Below, piece by piece: positions 9,613 to 16,144 of a stretch of 36,635 bases of DNA. The position numbers and the translations under genes were made by a program. The stretch comes from Pelagibacteraceae bacterium AG-345-F21 (GTDB lineage Bacteria; Pseudomonadota; Alphaproteobacteria; Pelagibacterales; Pelagibacteraceae). The stretch covers positions 1 through 36,635 of the forward strand of contig QCAW01000011.1 of assembly GCA_003281795.1 (NCBI GenBank), given 5' to 3'. Position 1 is the first letter of the stretch; every line of letters begins with the position of its first letter. The notes below the pieces were generated by a model. That model was not told the origin of the DNA. It searched no databases and was given only the letters and a program-made list of their open reading frames with translations.

Positions 9613-10062
9613 ATGGGTAAAATATCTATAGATTTGTTATGGAAAATTGGTGATGGAAAAATGGCGCCCGGAAGTTATTCAAATGAACACCAGATTACTT
9701 TCACGCCTAATATAAAAATTATTGGTGACTCCGCCCCAGACTGGAAAGGAAACGAACTAAATAGCAATCCTGAACAAACATTAGCTGCTTCATTAAGCAG
9801 TTGTCATATGATGACTTTTTTAGCTTTAGCAGCAAAAATGAATTGGCCAGTAGTAAGCTATAAAGACTACGCAATTGCAACCCTAGGAAAAAATTCTAAA
9901 GGTCAAATGTCAGTTATTAAAATAGAATTAAATCCAAAAGTTACTTTTTTAAATAAATTTAGTGTTAATTCAGAAGATATGAAAAAAGTTCAGGACAGAG
10001 CTCATAGATATTGTTTTATAGCGAATTCTTTATCAGAAGAAGTAAAAGTTTTAATTAATTAA
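9613..10062 (+). CDS. OsmC/Ohr family protein
   Basis: This 149-residue OsmC-fold protein has both conserved cysteines: one in ASLSSCHMMTFLALA, the helix that opens the second half, and one in RAHRYCFIANSL. OsmC and Ohr proteins use this pair to reduce organic hydroperoxides; some relatives act on persulfides or other small thiol compounds. It lies 4 bases after the CoA ligase gene and 5 before the crotonase gene, so it is part of the operon. Its place next to a possible DMSP demethylation route, which releases methanethiol, suggests handling of reactive sulfur or peroxide products, but that is inference. The basic GDGKMAPGSYSNEH start is typical of cytoplasmic members; no signal peptide is seen. 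Confidence 0.88.
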   Translation: MGKISIDLLWKIGDGKMAPGSYSNEHQITFTPNIKIIGDSAPDWKGNELNSNPEQTLAASLSSCHMMTFLALAAKMNWPVVSYKDYAIATLGKNSKGQMSVIKIELNPKVTFLNKFSVNSEDMKKVQDRAHRYCFIANSLSEEVKVLIN

Positions 10063-10067
10063 AAACC

Positions 10068-10877
10068 ATGAACACCAAATTAAATAACGTAATTTTAAAA
10101 ACTTCACTAAACGAAGATGGAATTATGAAACTTACTCTCAATTCCCCAGCCAATCATAATGCATTATCTGATGAAATGATGTCTAACATTCAATCAGTCT
10201 TAGATAATTCAATCAATGAAAAAAAAATAAGAGTAATAATAATTTCAGCAGAAGGTCCTACATTTTCAGCTGGTCATGATCTTAAAGAGCTAACACTCAA
10301 TCGTAAAAATTCTGATAATGGAAGAAACTATTTTAAAGAAACAATGGCTAAATGTTCTAAATTAATGCAAACAATAGTAAACAATCCAAAACCTGTAATT
10401 GCTGAAGTCTCCGGAATAGCTACTGCAGCAGGATGTCAATTAGTTGCTAGTTGTGATTTAGCTTATGCAAGTAAATCTGCTAAATTTGCAACTCCAGGGG
10501 TAAACATTGGTCTCTTTTGTTCAACTCCGATGGTAGCCGTATCAAGAAATATATCCAATAAACATTCAATGGAGATGCTTTTAAGTGGTGAGCTTATCTC
10601 TGCAGAAAAAGCAGAAAAAATTGGATTGATTAATAAAGCTGTAGAAAATAATTTATTAGAGAATTATACTTTAAATATAGCTCATAAAATATCTAAGAAA
10701 TCAGCAATAACATTAAAAATAGGCAAAGAGGCTTTTTATAAACAAATTGATATGACTTTGTCAGAAGCTTATGATTATGCCTCAAACGTTATGGTTGAAA
10801 ACATGTTGAAACTCGATGCTCAAGAGGGCATTGGCGCTTTTATTGATAAAAGAAAACCAAAATGGCAAGATAAGTAA
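10068..10877 (+). CDS. Enoyl-CoA hydratase/isomerase family protein, ECHDC3-like, catalytic glutamates absent
   Basis: This 269-residue crotonase-fold protein has the FSAGHDLKEL oxyanion/CoA region and ATAAGCQLVASCDLAYAS followed by FATPGVNIGLFCSTP. These two stretches match the ECHDC3 branch of the family. At the positions of the two catalytic glutamates of enoyl-CoA hydratase it has Gln124 (GCQL) and Gly144 (TPGV), exactly 20 residues apart. It should therefore not be a standard hydratase, nor a canonical DmdD, which uses a glutamate pair. The oxyanion hole looks kept, so it may act as a hydrolase, isomerase or CoA-binding partner. It lies 5 bases after the OsmC gene. A crotonase domain with intact glutamates is present in the fusion protein at the head of the operon. 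Confidence 0.88.
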   Translation: MNTKLNNVILKTSLNEDGIMKLTLNSPANHNALSDEMMSNIQSVLDNSINEKKIRVIIISAEGPTFSAGHDLKELTLNRKNSDNGRNYFKETMAKCSKLMQTIVNNPKPVIAEVSGIATAAGCQLVASCDLAYASKSAKFATPGVNIGLFCSTPMVAVSRNISNKHSMEMLLSGELISAEKAEKIGLINKAVENNLLENYTLNIAHKISKKSAITLKIGKEAFYKQIDMTLSEAYDYASNVMVENMLKLDAQEGIGAFIDKRKPKWQDK

Positions 10878-10904
10878 TCTTTAATTTCAAAAAAAGGAAT
10901 ATAA

Positions 10905-11681
10905 TTGGATTTTTCAATTAATAACAATAAAGTTTTTTCAATGGACACCGGTGAAGACTTTGACAGTTCAAAAGAAACAATAATACTTTTACATGGAAGT
11001 GGTCAATCTCATGTTGTTTGGTCTCTGACTGCACAATATTTATCTGATCAAAATTATAATGTATTCTCAATTGATTTACCTGGGCATGGAAATTCGGAAG
11101 GTGAAAGTCTAAAATCGATTGAGGACATGGCTGAATGGTTAAATAAAATAGTAATAAAACTTAATATCAAAGATCTCAATTTGATAGGCCACTCGCAGGG
11201 TTGTTTAATTGCACTAGAGTATGCAAATATGTTTCCCTCAAATCTAAAAAAATTGATTTTCATTGCCGGATCCTATGCAATACCAGTTAATAAAAGTTTG
11301 ATCGAATTAGCACTGTCTGGGAATATGGACTCTCTCAATTTAATGATGAAATGGGGCTATGGAAATTCAAAACAATTTATAGGAGGAAATCCTCTACAAA
11401 AAATACTTAATTCCCCCAGAGAGGTGAGAGACGTTTTGGCTATAGATTTAATTGCTTGTAATAATTATAAAAATGGAGAACTAGCTGCAAAAAACATTAA
11501 ATGTCCCACATTTTTTATTTTTGGAGAATTAGATAAAATGATAAAACTTGAAACAGGAAAAAAATTTGCTGAATTTATAAATAATTCAAAAATTCATATT
11601 ATTAAAAATTGTGGACATATGATAATTCTTGAAAAAGCTTTTGAAATGAGAGAAAAAATTGTAAATTTTTTAAAACAATGA
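10905..11681 (+). CDS. Alpha/beta hydrolase
   Basis: This 258-residue alpha/beta hydrolase has a full catalytic triad. The nucleophile Ser97 is in the elbow LIGHSQGC, Asp210 is in FGELDKM and His238 in NCGHMIIL. The oxyanion segment LLHGSGQSHVVW is at about residues 28-39, and IDLPGHGNSEG follows strand 4. It could be a thioesterase or esterase for a CoA or small ester intermediate of the operon; the substrate cannot be read. The start is TTG 10905, supported by an AAAGGA ribosome-binding site 7-10 bases upstream and by the N-terminus needed for the first strand. The 27-base gap before it is the largest inside the catabolic part of the operon. Its TGA overlaps the next ATG (ATGA). Confidence 0.88.
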   Translation: MDFSINNNKVFSMDTGEDFDSSKETIILLHGSGQSHVVWSLTAQYLSDQNYNVFSIDLPGHGNSEGESLKSIEDMAEWLNKIVIKLNIKDLNLIGHSQGCLIALEYANMFPSNLKKLIFIAGSYAIPVNKSLIELALSGNMDSLNLMMKWGYGNSKQFIGGNPLQKILNSPREVRDVLAIDLIACNNYKNGELAAKNIKCPTFFIFGELDKMIKLETGKKFAEFINNSKIHIIKNCGHMIILEKAFEMREKIVNFLKQ

Positions 11682-12787
11682 AAAAAATTATCATATCTAA
11701 GTCTAGAAGATTGAGAAGCACACCTTTTACTTCAAGAATAGAGGAGCAGGGAGTAAAAAGTTACACCGTTTATAATCACATGTTATTACCTACAACTTTT
11801 TCAACTCCAGAAGATGAATATAATCATTTAAAAAAATATGTTCAGATTTGGGATGTTTCAGTCCAAAGAGAAATTGAAATTTCTGGAAAAGACTCTTCAA
11901 AATTAATCCAATTAATGACTTGTAGAGATTTATCAAAAGCACAAAAAGGCGGATGTTATTACGCTCCGTTAGTTGATGGGGATGGTAAAATGATTAATGA
12001 TCCATTAATTTACAAATTAGAAGAAGATAAATGGAGAGTTTGCATAGCTGATTCTGATGTCATGTTATTTGCAAAGGGAATATCATCAGCAAAGAATTTA
12101 AGTGTTAACATATTTGAGGCAAATGTTGATACATTAGCAGTACAAGGTCCAAAATCTCTCGAGATAATGAAAAAAGTATTTGGTGAACAAATTAAAGATT
12201 TGAAATTTTTCAAATTTGATTTTTTTAAATTTGACAATAAAAAATATTTAATTTCAAGGTCTGGATACTCAAAACAAGGAGGTTACGAAATTCATATTGA
12301 AAACAAGGATGCTGGTCTCAAGCTTTATGATTATTTTTTTGAAATAGGAAACGATTTCAATTTAAAACCAGGCACACCTAATCATCCTGAACGAATTGAG
12401 GGAGGTTTATTATCGTATGGAAACGATATGGATATTGGGGATAATCCATATGAATGCGGATTTGATCAGTATGTCAATTTAGAATCAGATATAACGTTTT
12501 TAGGAAAAGAAAGTTTAAAAAAAATAAAATCAGAAGGAATTAAAAGAAAACTTATGGGTGTTAAAATAAACATAAAGTCTATTAATCTGATTAATGAAAT
12601 ACCTATTTTTAGTACATCAAAAAAAAAAATCGGTGAATTACGATCAGCTGCACTTTCTCCAAAGTTTGAAAAAATTGTTGGTATTGCAATGATAAATAAA
12701 GAATTTTGCAAACCTTTTCAAAAATTTGAAATAAAAATAAATAATAATTTAATTGAAGGTGAAATCTGTAATTTACCAATCTTGTAA
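11678..12787 (+). CDS. dmdA: DmdA-family demethylase (DMSP demethylase or close relative)
   Basis: This 369-residue GcvT-fold protein resembles DMSP demethylase more than glycine-cleavage T protein. It has the DmdA-type N-terminus SRRLRSTPFTSRIEEQGV then YTVYNHMLLP, the segment YVQIWDVSVQREIEISG, LMTCRDLSKAQKGGCYY, LAVQGPKSLEIM, ISRSGYSKQGGYEIHIEN and PERIEGGLLSYGNDM. DmdA moves a methyl group from DMSP to tetrahydrofolate and leaves MMPA in the cytoplasm. The length equals that I recall for SAR11 DmdA, but several positions differ (for example CGFDQYVNLESD near the end of the substrate region), so it may be a divergent clade or act on another methylated compound. It overlaps the hydrolase gene by 4 bases and is followed 2 bases later by the NDUFS4-like gene. 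Confidence 0.78.
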   Translation: MKKIIISKSRRLRSTPFTSRIEEQGVKSYTVYNHMLLPTTFSTPEDEYNHLKKYVQIWDVSVQREIEISGKDSSKLIQLMTCRDLSKAQKGGCYYAPLVDGDGKMINDPLIYKLEEDKWRVCIADSDVMLFAKGISSAKNLSVNIFEANVDTLAVQGPKSLEIMKKVFGEQIKDLKFFKFDFFKFDNKKYLISRSGYSKQGGYEIHIENKDAGLKLYDYFFEIGNDFNLKPGTPNHPERIEGGLLSYGNDMDIGDNPYECGFDQYVNLESDITFLGKESLKKIKSEGIKRKLMGVKINIKSINLINEIPIFSTSKKKIGELRSAALSPKFEKIVGIAMINKEFCKPFQKFEIKINNNLIEGEICNLPIL

Positions 12788-12789
12788 TT

Positions 12790-13074
12790 ATGAAAAAAGC
12801 TAGAATTTATATACCTTCTAAAACTGCCATGCAGTCAGGTAGAGCGAAACAAAAAAAATGGGTTTTAGAATTTTTAACTAAAGACCCAAAAATCAATCCG
12901 CTGATGGGATGGGAGTCTTCAACGGATACCATGGAAGAAGTTATATTAAAGTTTTCTACTAAAGAAAAAGCAATTGAGTACGCAAAAGCGAATAATATTT
13001 CATATAAAGTTATTGAGCCAAAAACAAAAGAATTTGTTATTAAATCATATGCTGACAATTTTCTTAAAAATTAA
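12790..13074 (+). CDS. NDUFS4-like NADH dehydrogenase accessory subunit (ETC complex I conserved region)
   Basis: This 94-residue protein matches the alphaproteobacterial homologue of the mitochondrial 18-kDa (AQDQ, NDUFS4) complex I subunit. It begins ARIYIPSKTAMQSGRAKQK, then WVLEFLTKDPKINPLMGWESSTDTM, KFSTKEKAIEYAKAN and ends with a basic KSYADNFLKN. NDUFS4 binds the peripheral arm of complex I near the NADH-binding module and stabilises it. Its position 2 bases after a demethylase gene and 2 before a transporter gene makes it part of the same transcript. The link may be a need for respiratory NADH oxidation during catabolism, or just streamlined packing. The whole domain is present and no truncation is seen. 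Confidence 0.9.
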   Translation: MKKARIYIPSKTAMQSGRAKQKKWVLEFLTKDPKINPLMGWESSTDTMEEVILKFSTKEKAIEYAKANNISYKVIEPKTKEFVIKSYADNFLKN

Positions 13075-13076
13075 TC

Positions 13077-14081
13077 ATGTGGCGTAGTTTTTTTACTGAT
13101 AAAAAATGGTTGCTTTGGTCTTGGGGAGGTTTCTTCTTTATAATTTTGTCCCTGTTAGCTCAAACATATATAGATGTTAAAATTAACGAGTGGTACAAAG
13201 GTTTTTATGATTTATTACAAGAGGCACCTAAAAGAGATTTAGCCGAATTCTATGAGGGGATTGCTTTATTTATGAAATTGGCAATACCTTATGTAATTAT
13301 TTACACTATAACCAATTATTTCACTAGAATTTGGGCTTTTAGATGGAGAGAAGCTATGACTTTTTCTTATATGCCTTATTGGAGGGCAGTAGACGCACAA
13401 GTTGAAGGCGCTTCACAAAGAATTCAAGAAGACTGCATGAATTTTGCTAAGATTGTTGAAAGCTTAGGCTTACAAGTGGTTAGAGCCATTATGCTATTAA
13501 TTGCTTTCTTACCAATACTCTGGGGTTTATCTTCAAACGTTGTTATTCCTTTTTTTAAAGATATTTCAGGTTCACTAGTTTGGGTTTCATTAACTGCGAG
13601 TTTAGGAGGTCTTATTATAAGTTGGATAGTAGGTATAAAATTACCGGGCTTAGAATATAATAATCAAAAAGTTGAAGCAGCATTCAGAAAAGAACTTGTT
13701 TACGGTGAGGATGATAGAAAAAACTATGCACAAGCTCCAACAGTGTTGCAATTATTTACTGGGATTAAATTTAATTACCACAGATTATTTTTACATTATG
13801 GTTACTTCGATTTATGGATAATTATGTATAATCAAACTATGATAATTGTACCTTATCTTCTTATGGGTCCAGGCTTGTTTACAGGGGCAATGACGTTAGG
13901 TGTATTAATACAAACTTCTAGTGCTTTTAGAGAAGTTCAAAGTAGTTTTTCATTGTTTCTTCAGAACTGGACCAGAATTACTGAGCTTAGATCTATTTAT
14001 AAACGTTTAATGGAATTTGAAACTGCCATAAATTTTAAAAATAAGTTGAGAAAACCAAAAAAATCTGATGTAAGAGCTTAA
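13077..14081 (+). CDS. SbmA/BacA-like transporter
   Basis: This 334-residue membrane protein matches the SbmA/BacA family by WSWGGFFFIILSLLAQTYIDVKINEWY near the N-terminus, FEG-type segments such as RIWAFRWREAMTFSYMPYWR and EGASQRIQEDCMNFAKIVES, IKLPGLEYNNQKVEAAFRKELVYGEDD and IQTSSAFREVQSSFSLFLQNW. E. coli SbmA and rhizobial BacA are proton-driven inner-membrane importers of peptides, antibiotics and truncated cobalamin-like compounds. The visible protein is shorter than E. coli SbmA (about 400 residues), mainly at the C-terminus. It has no ATPase domain. It starts 2 bases after the NDUFS4-like stop and its own stop shares a base with the next ATG. The substrate is unknown. Confidence 0.82.
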   Translation: MWRSFFTDKKWLLWSWGGFFFIILSLLAQTYIDVKINEWYKGFYDLLQEAPKRDLAEFYEGIALFMKLAIPYVIIYTITNYFTRIWAFRWREAMTFSYMPYWRAVDAQVEGASQRIQEDCMNFAKIVESLGLQVVRAIMLLIAFLPILWGLSSNVVIPFFKDISGSLVWVSLTASLGGLIISWIVGIKLPGLEYNNQKVEAAFRKELVYGEDDRKNYAQAPTVLQLFTGIKFNYHRLFLHYGYFDLWIIMYNQTMIIVPYLLMGPGLFTGAMTLGVLIQTSSAFREVQSSFSLFLQNWTRITELRSIYKRLMEFETAINFKNKLRKPKKSDVRA

Positions 14082-14980
14082 TGGAGCTCTATATAAAGTT
14101 ATTTGATGTTATTTTTCCCGTTTTTTTTGTTATTGGAGTTGGTTACTACTTAGGAGTAAAAGATCCAAACTTTGATACTAAATTTATAACCAACTTTGCT
14201 GGAAATATTGGAACTCCAGCTATGATTTTTTATACAATAACAACAACCGGAGTTACTCTAAATATATTTATTGAGTATTTTATATACGCTTTAATTATAA
14301 TTGGAGGTTTTTCAATTATAGGTTTGTTTTTTTTGTTTATATTGAAAAAAGATGTAATCAGTGAATTACCACCTTTAATTTTACCAAATACCGGCAACAT
14401 GGGTATTCCAATTTGTCTTTTTGCTTATGGTACAGCGGGGTTAGGGGTAGCTTCAGCTATAGCATCAGTGATAATTTTATTACACTTCACTGTGGGCGTG
14501 TTATTAGCAAAAAAAAGTTTTTCACTAAAAATATTAGTTAGTAATGTACCCATATATGGAATTATAGCTTCTGTAATTTTTCTTTATTTTGAATGGGAAG
14601 TTCCTGGCTTCATAGAAAACACAACCTTTTTGTTAACTTATACAACAATTTTTTTAGTTTTAATGTCTCTAGGAATAGCACTATCTAGATTTCAAGTTAT
14701 TTCGTGGTCTCATGCATCAATATTAGGTGGCGTTAGGGTGGTAATAGGACCTTTAATTGGTTTAAGCTTAATAAAATATTTAGATCTAGATGGATTTGCC
14801 GCTGGGGTTTTGTTGATACAATCCTCAATGCCGAGCGCAGTTTTAACTTATTTAGTTGGTTCTATGTATTCAGAGAAGAAAGTAGTAGATAGCGTTGCTA
14901 GTGTAATTGTAACTTCAACAGTGATGTCTATAATAACAATTCCATTAGTTGTTTTTTATAGTCTAAAATATTTTCAATAA
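14081..14980 (+). CDS. AEC family transporter (auxin efflux carrier type)
   Basis: This 299-residue membrane protein has about ten hydrophobic segments and the AEC signature pattern: an N-terminal VIFPVFFVIGVGYYLG, then the central NTGNMGIPICLFAYG where the asparagine-glycine-proline break is typical, and a C-terminal LLIQSSMPSAVLTYLVGSMY. AEC carriers move organic acids or similar small metabolites; the substrate here is not known. The gene overlaps the SbmA-like stop by one base (TAATG), so the two are probably coupled. It is the last gene of the rightward operon. The 410-base gene-free stretch follows it, and I see no clear hairpin-plus-T terminator at its end. Confidence 0.88.
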   Translation: MELYIKLFDVIFPVFFVIGVGYYLGVKDPNFDTKFITNFAGNIGTPAMIFYTITTTGVTLNIFIEYFIYALIIIGGFSIIGLFFLFILKKDVISELPPLILPNTGNMGIPICLFAYGTAGLGVASAIASVIILLHFTVGVLLAKKSFSLKILVSNVPIYGIIASVIFLYFEWEVPGFIENTTFLLTYTTIFLVLMSLGIALSRFQVISWSHASILGGVRVVIGPLIGLSLIKYLDLDGFAAGVLLIQSSMPSAVLTYLVGSMYSEKKVVDSVASVIVTSTVMSIITIPLVVFYSLKYFQ

Positions 14981-15390
14981 AAACAGTTATTTAGATTAAA
15001 TACTTAAAGTGATTTAGCAATATATAAGGAAGTATTACTTACTTAAATAAGAATATACATAAAAAAAACATTGATAAACAAAGAAAATTTAAGCAACAAT
15101 AAAAATTAATAAATAAAAAATACAAAGAAATCTTTAAAAAAATAAAGAAAAACAACATAATTCAAATAATAAAAACTAAATATTTCAACAATATCAACAG
15201 TTTTAGATGATTTATTTGTTGCAAATATCAACACTTTTAGAAGCTTTGCAGTTAAGGAATATAGCGTTTAAACGGCCATAGAGGGGGTATTTTTTTGAAT
15301 TAAAGGTTTAATAGTGCAACTGCAAGGCGAATAGATAAATTAAAGCTAAGGGCAGGGGATAACTGCTAAATCGCCCGTAAAATAACAATT
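14981..15390. other. 410-bp gap without a recognisable gene
   Basis: This is the longest gene-free stretch. The first 200 bases are almost pure A/T. From about 15240 the base composition rises in G+C: GGCCATAGAGGGGGTATTTT (15275-15294), a GGGCAGGGG tract and TCGCCC near 15371-15376. A 10-bp palindrome CGTTTAAACG is at 15265-15274. No open frame over 30 codons was found in the GC-richer half; one + frame gives a basic stretch with ARRIDKLKLRAGDN and then a stop, which could be a gene remnant. No tRNA fold was found. It is adjacent to the recombinase-containing segment, so it may be a scar or attachment region. Confidence 0.5.
15191..15243 (+). repeat. Pair of imperfect 19-bp direct repeats, 34-bp period
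   Basis: ATATCAACAGTTTTAGATG (15191-15209) recurs as ATATCAACACTTTTAGAAG (15225-15243), with 17 of 19 bases identical. The spacing is 34 bases. The pair lies in the gene-free gap. It could be a protein-binding iteron or arm site, or chance similarity in AT-rich DNA. Confidence 0.45.
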
Positions 15391-15687
15391 CTAGATGAAA
15401 AAACACTCTTTTTTTAGAAGTTTTCTTTTAGTTTTAACTCCACCTTTTCCAGAATATCCTCCTAATTTTCCATCAGATTTGATAACTCTATGACAAGGTA
15501 TTGAAATTGGATATGGGTTTTTTCCAATTGCATTTGCCACGGCTCTTACTGATGTAGGCCTTTTTATTGCTATTGCTACTTCTTTATAGGTTTTGACTTG
15601 ACCTTTTTTAATGTTTTTTAGGTAATTCCAAACTTTTTTTTGAAATTTAGTACCTGAAAAACCTTTATTTGACGCTTGATTTGGCAT
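15391..15687 (-). CDS. ogt: Methylated-DNA-protein cysteine methyltransferase (short, C-terminal domain only)
   Basis: This roughly 98-residue protein contains the MGMT catalytic domain. FQKKVWNYLKNIKKGQVKTYKEVA opens the DNA-binding helix-turn-helix, RAVANAIGKNPYPISIPCHRVI carries the recognition helix with its arginine finger and the methyl-acceptor cysteine in PCHRV, and GGYSGKGGVKTKRKLL closes it. Because the cysteine is present it should be a real O6-alkylguanine repair protein rather than an ATL alkyltransferase-like protein. The N-terminal regulatory domain of Ada/Ogt is missing, as in short bacterial forms. I use ATG 15687; a longer frame from 15735 overlaps the cupin-like gene by 71 bases, the shorter by 23. 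No strong ribosome-binding site is visible. It follows the cupin-like gene on the same strand. Confidence 0.85.
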   Translation of the reverse strand: MPNQASNKGFSGTKFQKKVWNYLKNIKKGQVKTYKEVAIAIKRPTSVRAVANAIGKNPYPISIPCHRVIKSDGKLGGYSGKGGVKTKRKLLKKECFFI

Positions 15688-16072
15688 TTTTCGAGTATTT
15701 TGCATACTGTTTAGAACCCTTATTAGGCCCCACAAATAAGAGTGTTAACGCTGATTTACCATCAGGTATTCTTAAACTGTGCCTATTTTGGCTATTTCTG
15801 AAGCCAATATATCCGGGACCTCTCCAAAAAGTTCCATTTTTTGTAGTTTCCCAATATCCACCTTTAAGGATTATAGTTAAATATGACCAATAATGATCGT
15901 GAAGGTCTCCTAAATCGCTTTTAAGTATCTTATGAATGAAAATATTAAAAGGAAACCATCTGGGCCTTTTTCTAAATAACAAATAATATCTTATCATAAA
16001 AGGTTTGGCTTTATGAAAGTCCGGCCAGCTAGGACCACGGTCTAAAAATAATTTTTTTCGATTCTCAAACAT
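15665..16072 (-). CDS. Cupin-fold protein of unknown function
   Basis: This 135-residue protein has a cupin-like metal motif: LHDHYWSYLTIILKGGYWE, with His58, His60 and Glu75, followed by RGPGYIGFRNSQNRHSLRI. This resembles the small RmlC-like cupins that carry HDHPW-type motifs and occur in phages and marine bacteria. The N-terminal 50 residues are rich in Arg, Phe and Trp (RYYLLFRKRPRWFPFNIFIHKI). No enzyme activity can be assigned; cupins include dioxygenases, isomerases and sensory folds. It lies just upstream of and overlaps the MGMT gene, and is divergent from the recombinase gene across about 72 bases, which hold the inverted repeat described below. This makes it part of the accessory region. 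Confidence 0.6.
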   Translation of the reverse strand: MFENRKKLFLDRGPSWPDFHKAKPFMIRYYLLFRKRPRWFPFNIFIHKILKSDLGDLHDHYWSYLTIILKGGYWETTKNGTFWRGPGYIGFRNSQNRHSLRIPDGKSALTLLFVGPNKGSKQYAKYSKNAKSSVK

Positions 16073-16116
16073 TCCAAATATTAATCATTGACATGAATTT
16101 TTAAATAATATATTAA

Positions 16117-16141
16117 TTCCGATAATTAATGGTTATCGGAA
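16117..16141 (+). repeat. Perfect 9-bp inverted repeat with 7-bp spacer before the recombinase start
   Basis: TTCCGATAA (16117-16125), spacer TTAATGG, TTATCGGAA (16133-16141). The arms are perfect inverse complements and the right arm ends 3 bases before the recombinase ATG (16145). Arms of this length and a 6-8 base spacer are what tyrosine recombinases use as core crossover sites; a self-repression operator is the alternative. Confidence 0.7.
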
Positions 16142-16144
16142 ATT

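Noticed and set aside
15241-15390. Possible tRNA or tmRNA remnant with GGGC/GCCC pairing
   Set aside because: No full acceptor, anticodon and T-arm set could be folded; the short GGGC/GCCC pairing alone is not enough.
15688-15735. Longer start for the MGMT gene (ATG 15735)
   Set aside because: The added residues do not match the family and would overlap the cupin-like gene by 71 bases; the ATG at 15687 is preferred.
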